Part shown: in pieces, positions 1 through 7,775 of the stretch | Layout of the letters: the number at the start of each line of letters is the position of its first letter | Numbering within the stretch: position 1 is the first letter of the stretch | DNA from: HOT-345 sp963531535 | GTDB lineage: Bacteria; Patescibacteriota; Gracilibacteria; Absconditabacterales; Absconditicoccaceae | Direction of reading: 5' to 3' | Length of the DNA stretch: 8,759 bases | Assembly: GCA_963531535.1 (NCBI GenBank) | Contig: CAUSGX010000021.1 | Location: forward strand, 1-8,759 | Translations under genes and position numbers: made by a program | The notes under the pieces: model-generated | The model's input: the letters and a program-made list of their open reading frames with translations, nothing else | Database searches by the model: none | Told to the model about the DNA's origin: nothing

Positions 1-30
1 ATAATATATATTCCTTTTTTGATTTTTATC

Positions 31-69
31 TGGATCGCCACGTTCGTTTCACTCATTCGCGATGACTGG
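31..69. repeat. REP-like interspersed repeat
   Basis: On the minus strand this reads CCAGTCATCGCGA, then a purine-rich middle, then CGTGGCGATCCA. The arms ATCGC (34-38) and GCGAT (59-63) can pair. The layout resembles the widespread bacterial palindromic repeat of the type GTCATTGCGAGGAGCGAAGCGACG...GCAATCC. That resemblance is from memory of the family and was not searched. It lies downstream of the cca terminator. Positions 1-155 otherwise contain no convincing gene. Confidence 0.5.
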
Positions 70-153
70 AAAATAGGGGAGCTGGTGAGTGCTAGCGAGA
101 CTGAGGGGCTTTTGTCTTCAAACCTGTTTCATCTTAATCTAGATTGCTACAAT

Positions 154-188
154 AAAAAAAGAAGAAAAATCTGATTTCTCTTCTTTTT
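154..188 (-). terminator. Rho-independent terminator of cca
   Basis: A perfect 10-bp inverted repeat, AAAAAGAAGA (156-165) and TCTTCTTTTT (179-188), flanks an inner AAATC/GATTT pairing with a TCTGA core. On the minus strand the stem is followed by a T-run (A-run at 154-160). It begins 6 bases after the cca stop codon, which fits intrinsic termination in an AT-rich genome. Confidence 0.7.
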
Positions 189-194
189 AAAAAA

Positions 195-1970
195 CTACTT
201 CTCTTTTCTATGTTTTAGATAATTCCTCAAGTTTGCAAAGATCTGATCAGGTAGGTTTCTATTTTTCACATCTCAAATCACCCAGTCAAATGCAATATCA
301 AGCAGCTCTCAAATAATTTTCCCAGGCTTAAACTCAAATTCTTTCATGATATCAGCTCAAGAGATCGCCAGATCTGATTTCTTAAATTGTCCCTCAGAAT
401 TCTGAATTTCATCTAGAAGTTCCTTGAGATAGTAGGAGTCTGAGAGGTCACTTGAATTTTGGAGTGGATTATACATCCCCAGTCTATCAGCGATGTTGAT
501 ATCAAGAAGGTTTTGAACTTTTTCATATCCTGCTTCAGACAGGAGTTTTTTGAGTTTTTTGGCTCGGCTACTAGGACTAGAAAGCAGGATCTCTCATGGA
601 GTATGATGTTCCTTGATATATCGTTTGATCTCTTCAATCTCTTTATTTGAAAAACCTAGATTTCTAAAGTCTTCTTTCATCAGTTCTCCTGAACTAAACC
701 TATGATTCATTGGTCCAGCAAGCACTTTTCTGATTTCTTCTTTTGAAAGATTGAGTCAGTACTGCTCGTATTGTCCAACCTTTCCAACATCATGATAGAG
801 CATAGCAAATCTAACAAGATAATTTTTATTGATCTGTTGAAGATGATAGAGTGTCAGAATAATATGCGCATAAATATCAAAGGGATGATATCTAATCGGC
901 TGATCATAATGCTTGGTCTTTGCTAGTGCAGGAAAGAGGATTGGAAGCATTTCCGCTTCATCGATCAATCCAATCAGCCCAAAAGGGTTCCCTTGAGAAA
1001 AGGATTTTACGAGTTCCTGATAGATTCTTTCTTTCGCGATAGAGGAGAGGAGTGCATGATTTCTCTTGATCGCTTTTCGAGTCTCGGTTTCAAAGTCAAA
1101 AAGTCTGATTTTATTTTTTGGATCAGGTTTTTCTTCTTTTTTTCACAGCTCAAGCAATTTTTCATTGATCACATTCACAAATCTTAGCGCTCTTAGGAGT
1201 CTCAAGGCATCTTCTTGAAATCTTTTATCTGCTTCTCAAACAGTCTGTAGCTTTCTTGAAATCATTGACTGCAATCCCTTTGTTGGATCAATCAAAAGAT
1301 GAATTCTGATTTTTTCTGAAAATTGTTTCTGTACTTTTCAATAGTGATATCCGATTGGCTGAATATCTAGTAAATAATATAAGAAATCCAAGTCAATCTT
1401 TCCCTTTACGATCAACTGCTCTAGATAGCTCTCCTTTTGTACGATCAAAACCTGCTGATTTTCGAGGTAGATAAACCCATCTCTCTCAAGGATTTTAACC
1501 AAAAGCTCATCGTCAATATTCTTTTCTGTTTCATAGGATGGAGCCTTGATAAACTGCTGAGAATAATACAAGGCATTAATCCTAAAATCTCTCCTTTGAG
1601 CATCCAAAACTAAGCTATCAGACCAAAAAATCTGATCAGGATGGCGGGCATCTGCATATCCACTTTCTGCACGAAACGGCGTTAATTCATACTTAATGTT
1701 GAGATGTGAGCCATCTTCCAGCTTTGGAATCAAGGTAATTGTCCCAAATTTCTCAGTCATAAAAGTTGAAAATTCAGGAGTATTCAGATTTTCATAAATT
1801 TTGCTTGGTTGTCCTCACATCGTTAGGTCGATATCATCAGGATCCTGCACAATCCCTAGTAATACATCTCTAATACATCCTCAAACCAAGAAAAAATCTG
1901 AAGTTCTAAGCACCTCAGTCAAGTCAGTATGATGTTTTGCTAATTGAGATAATAAGTGAAAATGAAACAT
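195..1970 (-). CDS. cca: CCA-adding enzyme / tRNA nucleotidyltransferase with HD domain
   Basis: Adds or repairs the 3' CCA end of tRNAs in the cytoplasm (class II nucleotidyltransferase, poly(A) polymerase family). The protein is 591 aa from ATG at 1970 to TAG. Seen motifs: LVGGCIRD at 28-35, the catalytic DDIDL at 45-49 followed by TMGG, RRDFRINALYY at 126-136, EDALRLLRALRF at 253-264, and an HD-type domain with H362, H369 and LYHDVGK at 391-397. The C-terminal part holds LAISGADIM and KPGKIIGE, typical of bacterial CCA enzymes. About ten in-frame TGA codons must be read as Gly, including G30 of the GG motif and G52. The protein is longer than the usual 400-500 aa because of roughly 90 extra residues between INALYY and the IDP-x-KG motif (about 137-226). 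A-adding versus CCA-adding specificity cannot be told by eye. Confidence 0.93.
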
Positions 1971-1976
1971 ATCACT

Positions 1977-2006
1977 ATGTTAAATGCTAATAAAATCAAA
2001 AGTCAG
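1977..2006 (-). promoter_or_regulatory. Probable promoter of cca, leaderless
   Basis: On the minus strand, CTGACT (2006-2001) and TAACAT (1982-1977) are separated by 18 bases and resemble sigma-70 -35 and -10 boxes. Six bases separate the -10 box from the ATG at 1970, so the transcript would start at or almost at the start codon. No Shine-Dalgarno sequence is present. This is inferred from the sequence only. Confidence 0.45.
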
Positions 2007-2077
2007 CTTTCTTTTTCTTTTTTAGAAAATGGATATTCTTTTTAATAGACAAAAAACGAAAAGCTGAATTCCTGTGG

Positions 2078-2117
2078 TCGCTTGTAGTGTAAAGATATAT
2101 TCAGAGAATGCAAGCGA
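2078..2117. repeat. Inverted repeat in the cca/TPR intergenic region
   Basis: TCGCTTG (2078-2084) and CAAGCGA (2111-2117) form a perfect 7-bp inverted repeat with 26 bases between the arms. It could be an RNA stem or a protein-binding site. No family is recognised. Confidence 0.35.
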
Positions 2118-2122
2118 TTTTC

Positions 2123-2131
2123 TGCTATAGT
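2123..2131 (+). promoter_or_regulatory. Candidate extended -10 promoter
   Basis: TGCTATAGT matches an extended -10 element (TG-n-TATAAT, one mismatch). No good -35 box is seen 16-18 bases upstream. A start near 2138 would give either a short transcript ending at the hairpin at 2183-2228 or a leader for the TPR-ftsX genes. Confidence 0.3.
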
Positions 2132-2182
2132 CTATTTACTGTAGAAATAACTTTAAATCTTTTTCTAAAAATGTAAAGAGCA

Positions 2183-2228
2183 ATCAAAAATAATCTCATC
2201 TAAAAATTTGAGTTTTTTGATTTTTTTC
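2183..2228 (+). terminator. Terminator-like hairpin upstream of the TPR gene
   Basis: ATCAAAAA (2183-2190) pairs with TTTTTGAT (2214-2221) and CTCA (2195-2198) with TGAG (2209-2212). A T-run follows to 2227. The shape is that of an intrinsic terminator on the plus strand, yet no plus-strand gene lies before it. It may end a small RNA or act as an attenuator for the genes downstream. Confidence 0.5.
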
Positions 2229-2267
2229 GGTATGATTAGATAACGATTTATTTTATACATTATAGCT

Positions 2268-2891
2268 ATGGTATATATCCCAGAAGCATTGATTGAAGAG
2301 ATCGAAGAGCTTAAAGATCTCGGTAAGTTTGATGAAGCGATTCAGCTCGTAAATAAGATCCTCTCTCGTGATCCAAGCAATGAAGATGCAATCTTGCAGA
2401 TCGCTGATATTCAGTATCGTAGAGGAGAGATCGGAAAGGCTGATAAAGCCGTTGATTTTCTCAATGCTCAGAAAAAAAATAATGATCCACTTTGACTCTA
2501 TATCAAAGGGCTTTTAGAAATGGAAAAGAATAACTGGAAAGAAGCCAGAAAATACCTTTCAAAAGCTATGGAGATGACGAATGCTACCAATCACGAAATC
2601 CTTAGATGCTATGGACTTTGTGAATATTGGTATGGAAACAGATCAAAAGGTGTTGAATATCTCAAAGATGCCTTTAGTATTGACAATAAAGATGCAGAGG
2701 TGATCTACAATTTGATTCAGATTTATATTCTTGAGCAGGAGTACAAGGAAGCTCAGCAGCTGATCTCATACTTCAATAAATACCAAGATTCACTCAAGTT
2801 TGTAGACAAGCAGCTTGCTTTCTATCAAAATAAGATCTCTCTCTTTGAGAAGTTTATCAAAGCTAAAAAGCTTTTTCAAATCAGAAAATAA
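2268..2891 (+). CDS. Tetratricopeptide-repeat protein
   Basis: A 207-aa protein made almost wholly of paired helices of the TPR type, for example LGKFDEAIQLVNKILSRDP at about 18-36, NNWKEARKYLSKAMEM at about 88-103, and later copies around YGNRSKGVEYLKDAF and EQEYKEAQQLISYF. TPRs are protein-protein interaction scaffolds, and no catalytic motif is present. No signal peptide or membrane segment is seen, so it is probably cytoplasmic. One TGA (2493-2495) codes Gly76; the TPR register continues straight across it into LYIKGLLEMEK, which argues against a true stop. The ATG has no Shine-Dalgarno sequence. It lies 51 bases upstream of ftsX on the same strand and may be co-transcribed with it. Its partner is unknown. 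Confidence 0.88.
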
Positions 2892-2920
2892 AAATAATTC
2901 TGACTTTTCATCTTTTTTAC
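2886..2920 (+). terminator. Weak terminator-like element after the TPR gene
   Basis: An A-rich run, a TTCTGA core and a stretch ending in CTTTTTT form an imperfect AT-only stem in the TPR-ftsX gap. It is weaker than the others here and may allow read-through into ftsX. Confidence 0.25.
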
Positions 2921-2942
2921 CTTTAGTCCTTATCTCAAACAA

Positions 2943-3878
2943 ATGAAAATAAAAGATTTTAAATTTAATCTGATCAAAAAGGATACGCAAACCCTGATCT
3001 CTGCCTATAGATGGCCACTTGTGATCGTAAGTGTTTTGATGGGATTCCTGATCTTTATTATGAATGTATTTTTTGCTGGAGCAATCTATGGTCACCAGTT
3101 CAATTCAACTATGAAAGATAAGCTTTGAGTATATATCTATATCAATGATGCTGTAGCGCAAGATGAAAAGCAAATCTTTACACTCAAAGAGGACCTCGAA
3201 GCAAAAGGATTGAGAGTGCAATATTCTTCTCAGCAAGATGCTTTAGGTTTTGTTGAAAAGAGAGTCCCAGATTTGACTACGACACTCAAAAAATATCAGC
3301 TTAAAAATCCGCTTCCTTCTACGCTCTACATTATGTACAATGATCAAGAGCAATTTACTAGTATGAAAACACTATTAGAAAAAAATAAAAATCTGATCCT
3401 TAATATGAACGATCTCTCAGAAAATGCAATCAAAACGCAAGAAAAGAGGGTTCTAAATATCATCAATCTTTCAAACTTTATGCAATCGTTTGGATATTTG
3501 GTAGTACTTGTGATGCTTGCTGCAGTGATCTGATTTGCAATCTTCTTCCTAAATGCAATCTTCTCTCATTTCAAGAGAGATATTCAAGCTAAAAAGCTCC
3601 TTGGTGCAACAGCACATCAAATCGCACAACCCTTCTTGCAAGTGATCTTCAAAACCTTGCTCTTTGCATTTATTATCGCAGCTTTACTCCTGGTTGCGAC
3701 AACCTTGCCTCTAGAGCATTATTTGCAGGTTCTCTTTAGCTTCTCATTGCTCAATCATATCTCAACAGTGATTTTTGAGCTTCTAGCTACAGGAATTATA
3801 GAAATCTGAGTTGTGATGTTTATTCTTATGGTGGTGTCTTATGGATATGTCTTGAGACTTCATAGAAAACTTAAATAA
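2943..3878 (+). CDS. ftsX: Cell-division protein FtsX
   Basis: An ABC-transporter-like membrane protein which, with the ATPase FtsE, activates peptidoglycan hydrolases at the division site. The 311-aa product has the family architecture: a short cytoplasmic N-terminus, TM1 at about 25-49, an extracellular domain at about 50-183, then TM2 184-206, TM3 233-254 and TM4 277-302. Diagnostic stretches are KNPLPSTLYI at 121-130 in the extracellular domain and KKLLGATAHQIAQPFL at 217-232 before TM3. In-frame TGA codons give Gly62, Gly197 and Gly289; the latter two lie in or beside membrane helices, and a standard reading would lose TM3 and TM4. No ftsE neighbour lies in the window, although ftsE often precedes ftsX. 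The stop is TAA. There is no Shine-Dalgarno sequence before the ATG. Confidence 0.92.
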
Positions 3879-3926
3879 AAATCAGAATTTTTGTCTTTTT
3901 GTTCCTTGTTGTTTTACTTTAGATGA

Positions 3927-3956
3927 TAAAAACTCCAGTATTCTGGAGTTTTTTTA
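3927..3956. terminator. Bidirectional rho-independent terminator
   Basis: AACTCCAG (3931-3938) and CTGGAGTT (3943-3950) form an 8-bp stem with a TATT loop, flanked by A-runs and T-runs on the two sides. It sits between the converging ftsX (+) and the solenoid gene (-) and can serve both. A second A/T-rich element with a TCAGA core lies at about 3876-3903, just after the ftsX stop. Confidence 0.85.
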
Positions 3957-3961
3957 GTAAA

Positions 3962-4471
3962 CTAAATTCAAACGAGATATTCTTCAATGGGAAATTTTCC
4001 TACATTCATTCCTGCGATTCTACACCTAGAGGAAGTAATCCTTTCCTTAACGCTGATCCTTTCTAAGTTATAATCTTCACTGAAATTGTTTCCGGTGAGA
4101 TTCAGGATTCCATCTACATTTAGTCCTGCTATATTATATGCAGAGCAAAATGTACAATAAAGAAAGGAAAGGTCTTTATTGAAGGAAGTATCTGAGATTA
4201 CGATATCTCCTTTCCACTTGCAGTGGTGGAATATTACGTCCTCAAGAAATGAAGCATTTTCTATATAGAGTCTATCAAGAAATGTTAACCTAAAAAGGTA
4301 CATTTCTTGTATAAAATCATTAGAAAATTCAATTTCTCCCTTTACAATAATTTCTGTTTGAAGTGTGCGATTGGACTCTTTTTGTTTTAGGTCGTAATTG
4401 TTTTCTTCCAAGAATGTCCAAAGATCCTCAGAATCCACTTGATACGGACCATCGATACTATTTATACTCAT
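3962..4471 (-). CDS. Pentapeptide/beta-solenoid-like protein, function unknown
   Basis: 169 aa if UGA is Gly (ending Val-Gly-Ile-TAG), or 167 aa if the TGA at 3968-3970 is the stop. From about residue 40 onward, rungs of roughly 20 residues alternate aliphatic and aromatic positions with F/C in register, for example VIFHHCKW, ISDTSFNKDLSFLYCTF and LNVDGILNLTGNNF. This resembles a right-handed beta-solenoid related to pentapeptide-repeat proteins, although the strict A(D/N)LxX repeat is not regular. No signal peptide or membrane segment is seen. All eight other glycines use GGN codons, unlike most neighbours, so recent acquisition from a standard-code donor is possible but not shown. It has a good sigma-70 promoter of its own and appears monocistronic. 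Confidence 0.75.
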
Positions 4472-4493
4472 GGCGATTTGTTTTTGTATTGAT

Positions 4494-4521
4494 ACTATAA
4501 TATTCTCTGGGAGGAAGTCAA
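4494..4521 (-). promoter_or_regulatory. Sigma-70 promoter of the solenoid gene
   Basis: On the minus strand TTGACT (4521-4516) and TATAGT (4499-4494) are separated by 16 bases, each one mismatch from consensus. The predicted transcript start near 4487 gives a leader of about 16 nt without a Shine-Dalgarno sequence. It is the best sigma-70 promoter match in the window. Confidence 0.65.
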
Positions 4522-4621
4522 GATAAAATGCTGATAGTATTTATTGATGTGTGTTTTGTCTTTAATTTATATAGATATTATTTGGGATATTTAAATATTT
4601 GTCGGATTTGGATAACAAGAA

Positions 4622-4646
4622 AGTCCCCAAGAAAAACTTGGGGACT
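4622..4646 (-). terminator. GC-rich stem-loop, probable terminator of the PLD gene
   Basis: AGTCCCCAAG (4622-4631) and CTTGGGGACT (4637-4646) form a perfect 10-bp stem with a five-base loop, the strongest hairpin in the window. On the minus strand it is followed by TTTCTTG, an imperfect T-run. It lies about 105 bases beyond the PLD-family stop codon. The rest of 4472-4751 holds the promoter at 4494-4521 and no supported gene. Confidence 0.55.
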
Positions 4647-4751
4647 CCACCTGAATAGTAAAAAAATTGTATAAAATGCTCAACGGGTTTTATATTATGA
4701 AATTCCTATGAAAATACAAGTCAAAATAGATATTTTATTTCTCTCTAAACA

Positions 4752-5810
4752 TTAATTTTGCTTTTGATCGCTTTTCTCCCAATCCTGAGCGAATGATTTT
4801 TTAAACTCTCAGATGAGATGTGGATCATTAATTAAGATTCAGATTTCTCTATTATTATCTAGACTATTGGCTGAGAGATTCATACTCCCAAGGAGCAAGA
4901 TTTCATCATCAATCAAAATCATTTTGGTATGTAGATAGGGCTTTTTCATCAGTCTTACCTTGTTATTTCAAAAGTAGCTTGGTAATTCTGAGACACTCTC
5001 AGTATCTGAAAAAATCATCTTAAGATCGAGTTTTTCTGATTGTTTAGCAAGAATGTCAAAGAGCTGAGGATCAGTTAAATACTGGGTTTCAATAGCAATG
5101 GAATGCTCAGCTCAACTCAGTAAATGTGTAATCACCTCACGACAATTAATATTGCAGACCACCAGGTTTGGATGGAGATCTGAACGAGAAAGCGTTTTTC
5201 CAGACCAATCTTTTTCAAAAAGTTGAGTCAGATTTTTGAGAATTTTAGGATTTTCACTTCGGAATAAATGCTCACGATTTTTGGCAAAAGTTGAATGGGT
5301 AAGATTTGAACTCTGAATCCAGAAGCTCTTGTCCATCAGCGTGATTTTACTGTGAAGATACATTGTTTTCATATGCTGATCAGACTTGATAACAATATTT
5401 GGCGTCTCAGCATACTCTTTTTGGAGTTGCTTGAAAGTATTTTGATATTGCTGATATTTTTGATTTTCGATCATAATGCGAATTTGTGTTCCTGCCTCAG
5501 CTAGCTTTTTAAGATGTTTTTTGATATTCTTTTCTGTGAGTTCATAGGTTTGGATATTGATGGTGCTTGTTCATGAGAGAGAATCTAGGTAAGAATCTAT
5601 AAATTTAGGATTAGGCATTTGAATAATTTTTCCCGTGATAGATTCAATTTTCCTTTTTAAATCGTCAAAATCAGAAAAAGAAGTCTGACTTTGGTCAGTT
5701 TTTTGATTTTCTTGTTCAGAATTAAGATTTCAAAACTTAAAATGGATGCTCGGACTGAGCAATAAAGCAACAAGTGCAGCAAGCAGCCCAAGAAGCACTT
5801 TTTGTGGCAT
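4752..5810 (-). CDS. Exported phospholipase D-superfamily protein (two HKD motifs)
   Basis: The 352-aa product begins with a hydrophobic segment (about 4-20, KVLLGLLAALVALLLSPS) that is a signal peptide or membrane anchor, so the catalytic part probably lies outside the cytoplasm. It has two HKD motifs: H153-x-K155-x4-D160 followed by IQSSN, and H294-x-K296-x4-D301 followed by GSMN at 308-311. This is the arrangement of PLD-type phosphodiesterases acting on phospholipids or nucleic acids. The first motif has Q where Gly is common, a variant I recall from PLD-like nucleases. Six TGA codons code Gly, one between the two HKD halves, so a standard reading would separate the catalytic halves. The start lies 11 bases after the Nudix stop, suggesting an operon. 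The substrate cannot be inferred. Confidence 0.88.
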
Positions 5811-5821
5811 ATATTAACAAA

Positions 5822-6394
5822 TTATGAGATGAAATGCTGGATTTTTTCTATGACTTTTTCTATCCCGCTATTGCCGTTTTCCTTGGTGATTTCAGAGAGC
5901 TTCTTCCACTCGGCAGATGAAACCTCTTCTAGCTGTAGCGAAATATCTTGCCCCTGATCCAAGAAAAACACATATCTAAAATCATGATGGACATGAGCAT
6001 CTTCCTGCTTTTTAGGATTTTCTGGGATCGAATGCGTATCGATATCTATCGGTAGTAACTGGTTTTTCAGATGCCAATCAGCAAGACGAATATGCGAAAT
6101 CCCTGTTTCTTCCAGAACCTCTCTTTTTGCAGTATCCAAAAGCTCATTATCTCAGTTTTCCCAGTGTCCACCTGGTGCAAGCCGTTTATTCAAATTCACA
6201 TGATGGATCATCAAAAGCTCATCTCACCTGAGAACATACGCACTTGCTGTCAAATGCCCGTTAAAATTCTTTCTCATCCAAAGATTTTCCGAGTTTTGAA
6301 GCTGATTTTTCAAGTGAGCCAATCTCTGCTCTTCCTCTGGGAAAAGTTTTAAATACTGATCGATTTGAGCAATCGTTTTTAGATGTTGTTCCAT
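5822..6394 (-). CDS. Nudix hydrolase
   Basis: Hydrolyses nucleoside diphosphates linked to another moiety, probably in the cytoplasm, with Mg2+ bound by the Nudix box. In the 190-aa product the box runs from PGGHWENGD (74-82) to REVLEETGI (91-99). It has one residue more than the textbook G-x5-E-x7-REU spacing, as in the PGGHVEPGD...REVxEETG subfamily. DAHVHHDFRYVF at 132-143 also matches that subfamily. Gly57 and Gly81 are TGA codons, and Gly81 lies inside the box. An N-terminal helical segment (1-45) precedes the fold. The ATG at 6394 follows TATATAATAT and has no Shine-Dalgarno sequence. The gene stands just upstream of the PLD-family gene, probably in one operon. The substrate is unknown. 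Confidence 0.9.
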
Positions 6395-6495
6395 ATATTA
6401 TATAATCTTAAGAATTTTAAAACTTTAATCGGATTGATGCAATAATATTTTTTTTCATTTAAAGGAATCTCAAAGATGCATCCATCTCATTATAC

Positions 6496-7053
6496 TTATA
6501 TAGTATAAATAGAAAAAATCTTATCTAATTCATTATACAACTCCTCTTCAGTTCAATTATTGTTGAGCTGGATATCAGCAAGTTTTTGACAAGCAATGAT
6601 ATTTTGCTTGCTTGGGTCAGAGTTCTCTGCTTCAAGTCTCTCTTGTTCCAGAAATTGTCCCCAAGAAATCTGGTCTTTCTCAGATTTTCTGAGTAGAGCT
6701 CTTTCGTATCTAGTTCTCTGGTCAGCATCAATGGAAAGTAGGATAAAATCGGCATTCTCTTTTAATTTTTCTACCTCTCAGAGTGCACGAATAGACTCAA
6801 TGATTGCATTTTGCCCGTTTTCTTGAGCCTGAGCAAAAAGTTGCTCGACAATATATGAACTTCCATATTCAGACCTCAGATGATTTGCCATATCTCTCAT
6901 AGAGTCCCTATTGACCTCAAGTTCAGCTTCCTTGATCTTTTCGGTCAGATAACCACTGACAGAATAATGCCTAAAACCGCATTTCTTAACTAAATAATCA
7001 ACAACAGTTCACTTTCCAGCAGCGGCTGGTCCTGTAAGTCCAATAATCTTCAT
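6496..7053 (-). CDS. P-loop kinase-like ATPase (NMP kinase / UPF0200-like)
   Basis: The 185-aa product opens with a Walker A motif, GPAAAGKGT at 8-16, right at the N-terminus as in adenylate/dephospho-CoA kinase-like folds. Later stretches match my recollection of the UPF0200/AAA_18 group: AIIESIRALGEVEKLK at 83-98 (compare viDgiRs..Ev), ILLSIDADQRTRYERALLR at 104-122, and a C-terminal LADIQLNNNGTEEEL at 158-172 (compare aD..i.N.gt.eel). TGA codes Gly15 inside Walker A, and Gly92 and Gly167. It probably phosphorylates a nucleotide or a related small molecule, but the substrate is not identifiable. A terminator separates it from the sigma-factor gene upstream, so it likely has its own promoter in the short gap. 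Confidence 0.82.
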
Positions 7054-7072
7054 CGTTTCTTTGAGATAAAAG

Positions 7073-7137
7073 AATAAAAAAAAGTCGCTGAGATCAGAGT
7101 TCTTCTTTTTTCAAAGATGGCTCTGTTGAGTCAGCGA
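7073..7137 (-). terminator. Rho-independent terminator of the sigma-factor gene
   Basis: TCGCTGA (7085-7091) pairs with TCAGCGA (7131-7137), and CAGAG (7095-7099) with CTCTG (7121-7125). On the minus strand the stem is followed by a long T-run (A-run 7073-7083). It starts a few bases after the sigma-factor stop codon. Confidence 0.75.
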
Positions 7138-7140
7138 ATT

Positions 7141-7713
7141 TTAGGGGTCTGGATTGAGAAGAGCTCTAAGCTTTTTCAGGGCTCTAGAGATTCTTTGTCT
7201 GATCATATCTTGAGAAATCATAAGCGTATCTTCGATTTCCGTGTTGCTTTTGTGCTCAATATACTTCAGAAATAGGATTTCCCTACTCAGTGCATCTAGC
7301 TCCTGCATTGCGGCTTGGATTTGCTCAAGTTCAAAATCTTGTTGAAGAACCGCTTCGTAGTCTTCCTCATCAACAAGTCCTTCCTCAAATCTTTCAGCTT
7401 CCTCGTCATCACTATCTAGCAGTGAGAAAGGAAGATCTTTATTTTTTTTGAAGGCATCTTTGAGGGTATTTTTGAAAATTGTCCAAACATACGCAGAAAA
7501 AGGCTGATTGATGTCGTATTTTACCACTGCATTTCGGAATTTTACATAGAAATCAGCGATAATATCTTCACAATCTTGCTGAGAAAGAAAATAGCTACTC
7601 TGAAGGTAGCGAAAAAATATATCTACAGTTTTTAGATAGAAGGTATTAAATGCTCAAGCGTCCTGCTGGATCAAAAGCAATAAAAAGGTCCTTTCAAAGT
7701 CTATAATTGTCAT
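7141..7713 (-). CDS. ECF-type sigma-70 family factor
   Basis: Directs RNA polymerase to a specific promoter set. The 190-aa product has only sigma regions 2 and 4, as in ECF factors. Region 2 is about 20-92, with DCEDIIADFYVKFRNAV at 47-63 and PFSAYVWTIFKNTLKDAFKK at 71-90. A strongly acidic linker spans about 100-132. Region 4 is about 135-186, with ALSREILFLKYIEHKSNTEI and the recognition-helix area MISQDMIRQRISRALKKLR. The ATG at 7713 is preferred because region 2 extends well upstream of the internal GTG at 7527. That reading needs TGA (7654-7656) as Gly20. No anti-sigma factor is adjacent. The ferredoxin gene lies 62 bases upstream on the same strand. Confidence 0.85.
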
Positions 7714-7721
7714 ATCAAAAA

Positions 7722-7756
7722 ACCAAATGAAAAATCAGATTTTTTTGTTTTTTCTA
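7722..7756 (-). terminator. AT-rich terminator-like hairpin between ferredoxin and sigma factor
   Basis: On the minus strand AAAAAAC pairs with GTTTTTT and an inner AAAAA with TTTTT around a TCTGA loop, ending in a T-run just before the sigma-factor ATG. It may end or attenuate ferredoxin transcription. Confidence 0.4.
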
Positions 7757-7775
7757 TTGAGTTTGCTCTAGATAG

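Noticed and set aside
1..132. Minus-strand ORF open to the left edge under table 25
   Set aside because: It is mostly a translation of the REP-like repeat and has low-complexity, repeat-derived composition.
413..637. Minus-strand ORF overlapping cca in another frame
   Set aside because: Shadow of the cca HD/C-terminal region. The cca frame contains the conserved motifs.
2790..3095. Minus-strand ORF across the TPR/ftsX junction
   Set aside because: Lies antisense to two well-supported genes, is rich in Lys/Phe from AT-rich DNA, and has no motif.
4528..4674. 48-codon plus-strand ORF with a GGGAGG upstream
   Set aside because: The GGGAGG is 13 bases away and lies inside the minus-strand promoter, the ORF runs through the strong hairpin, and the peptide shows no recognisable features.
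4622..4720. Minus-strand promoter-like pair (TTGAGC, 17 bases, TACTAT) just before the strong hairpin, hinting at a small RNA
   Set aside because: The predicted RNA would be little more than the hairpin itself, and such AT-rich matches are expected by chance.
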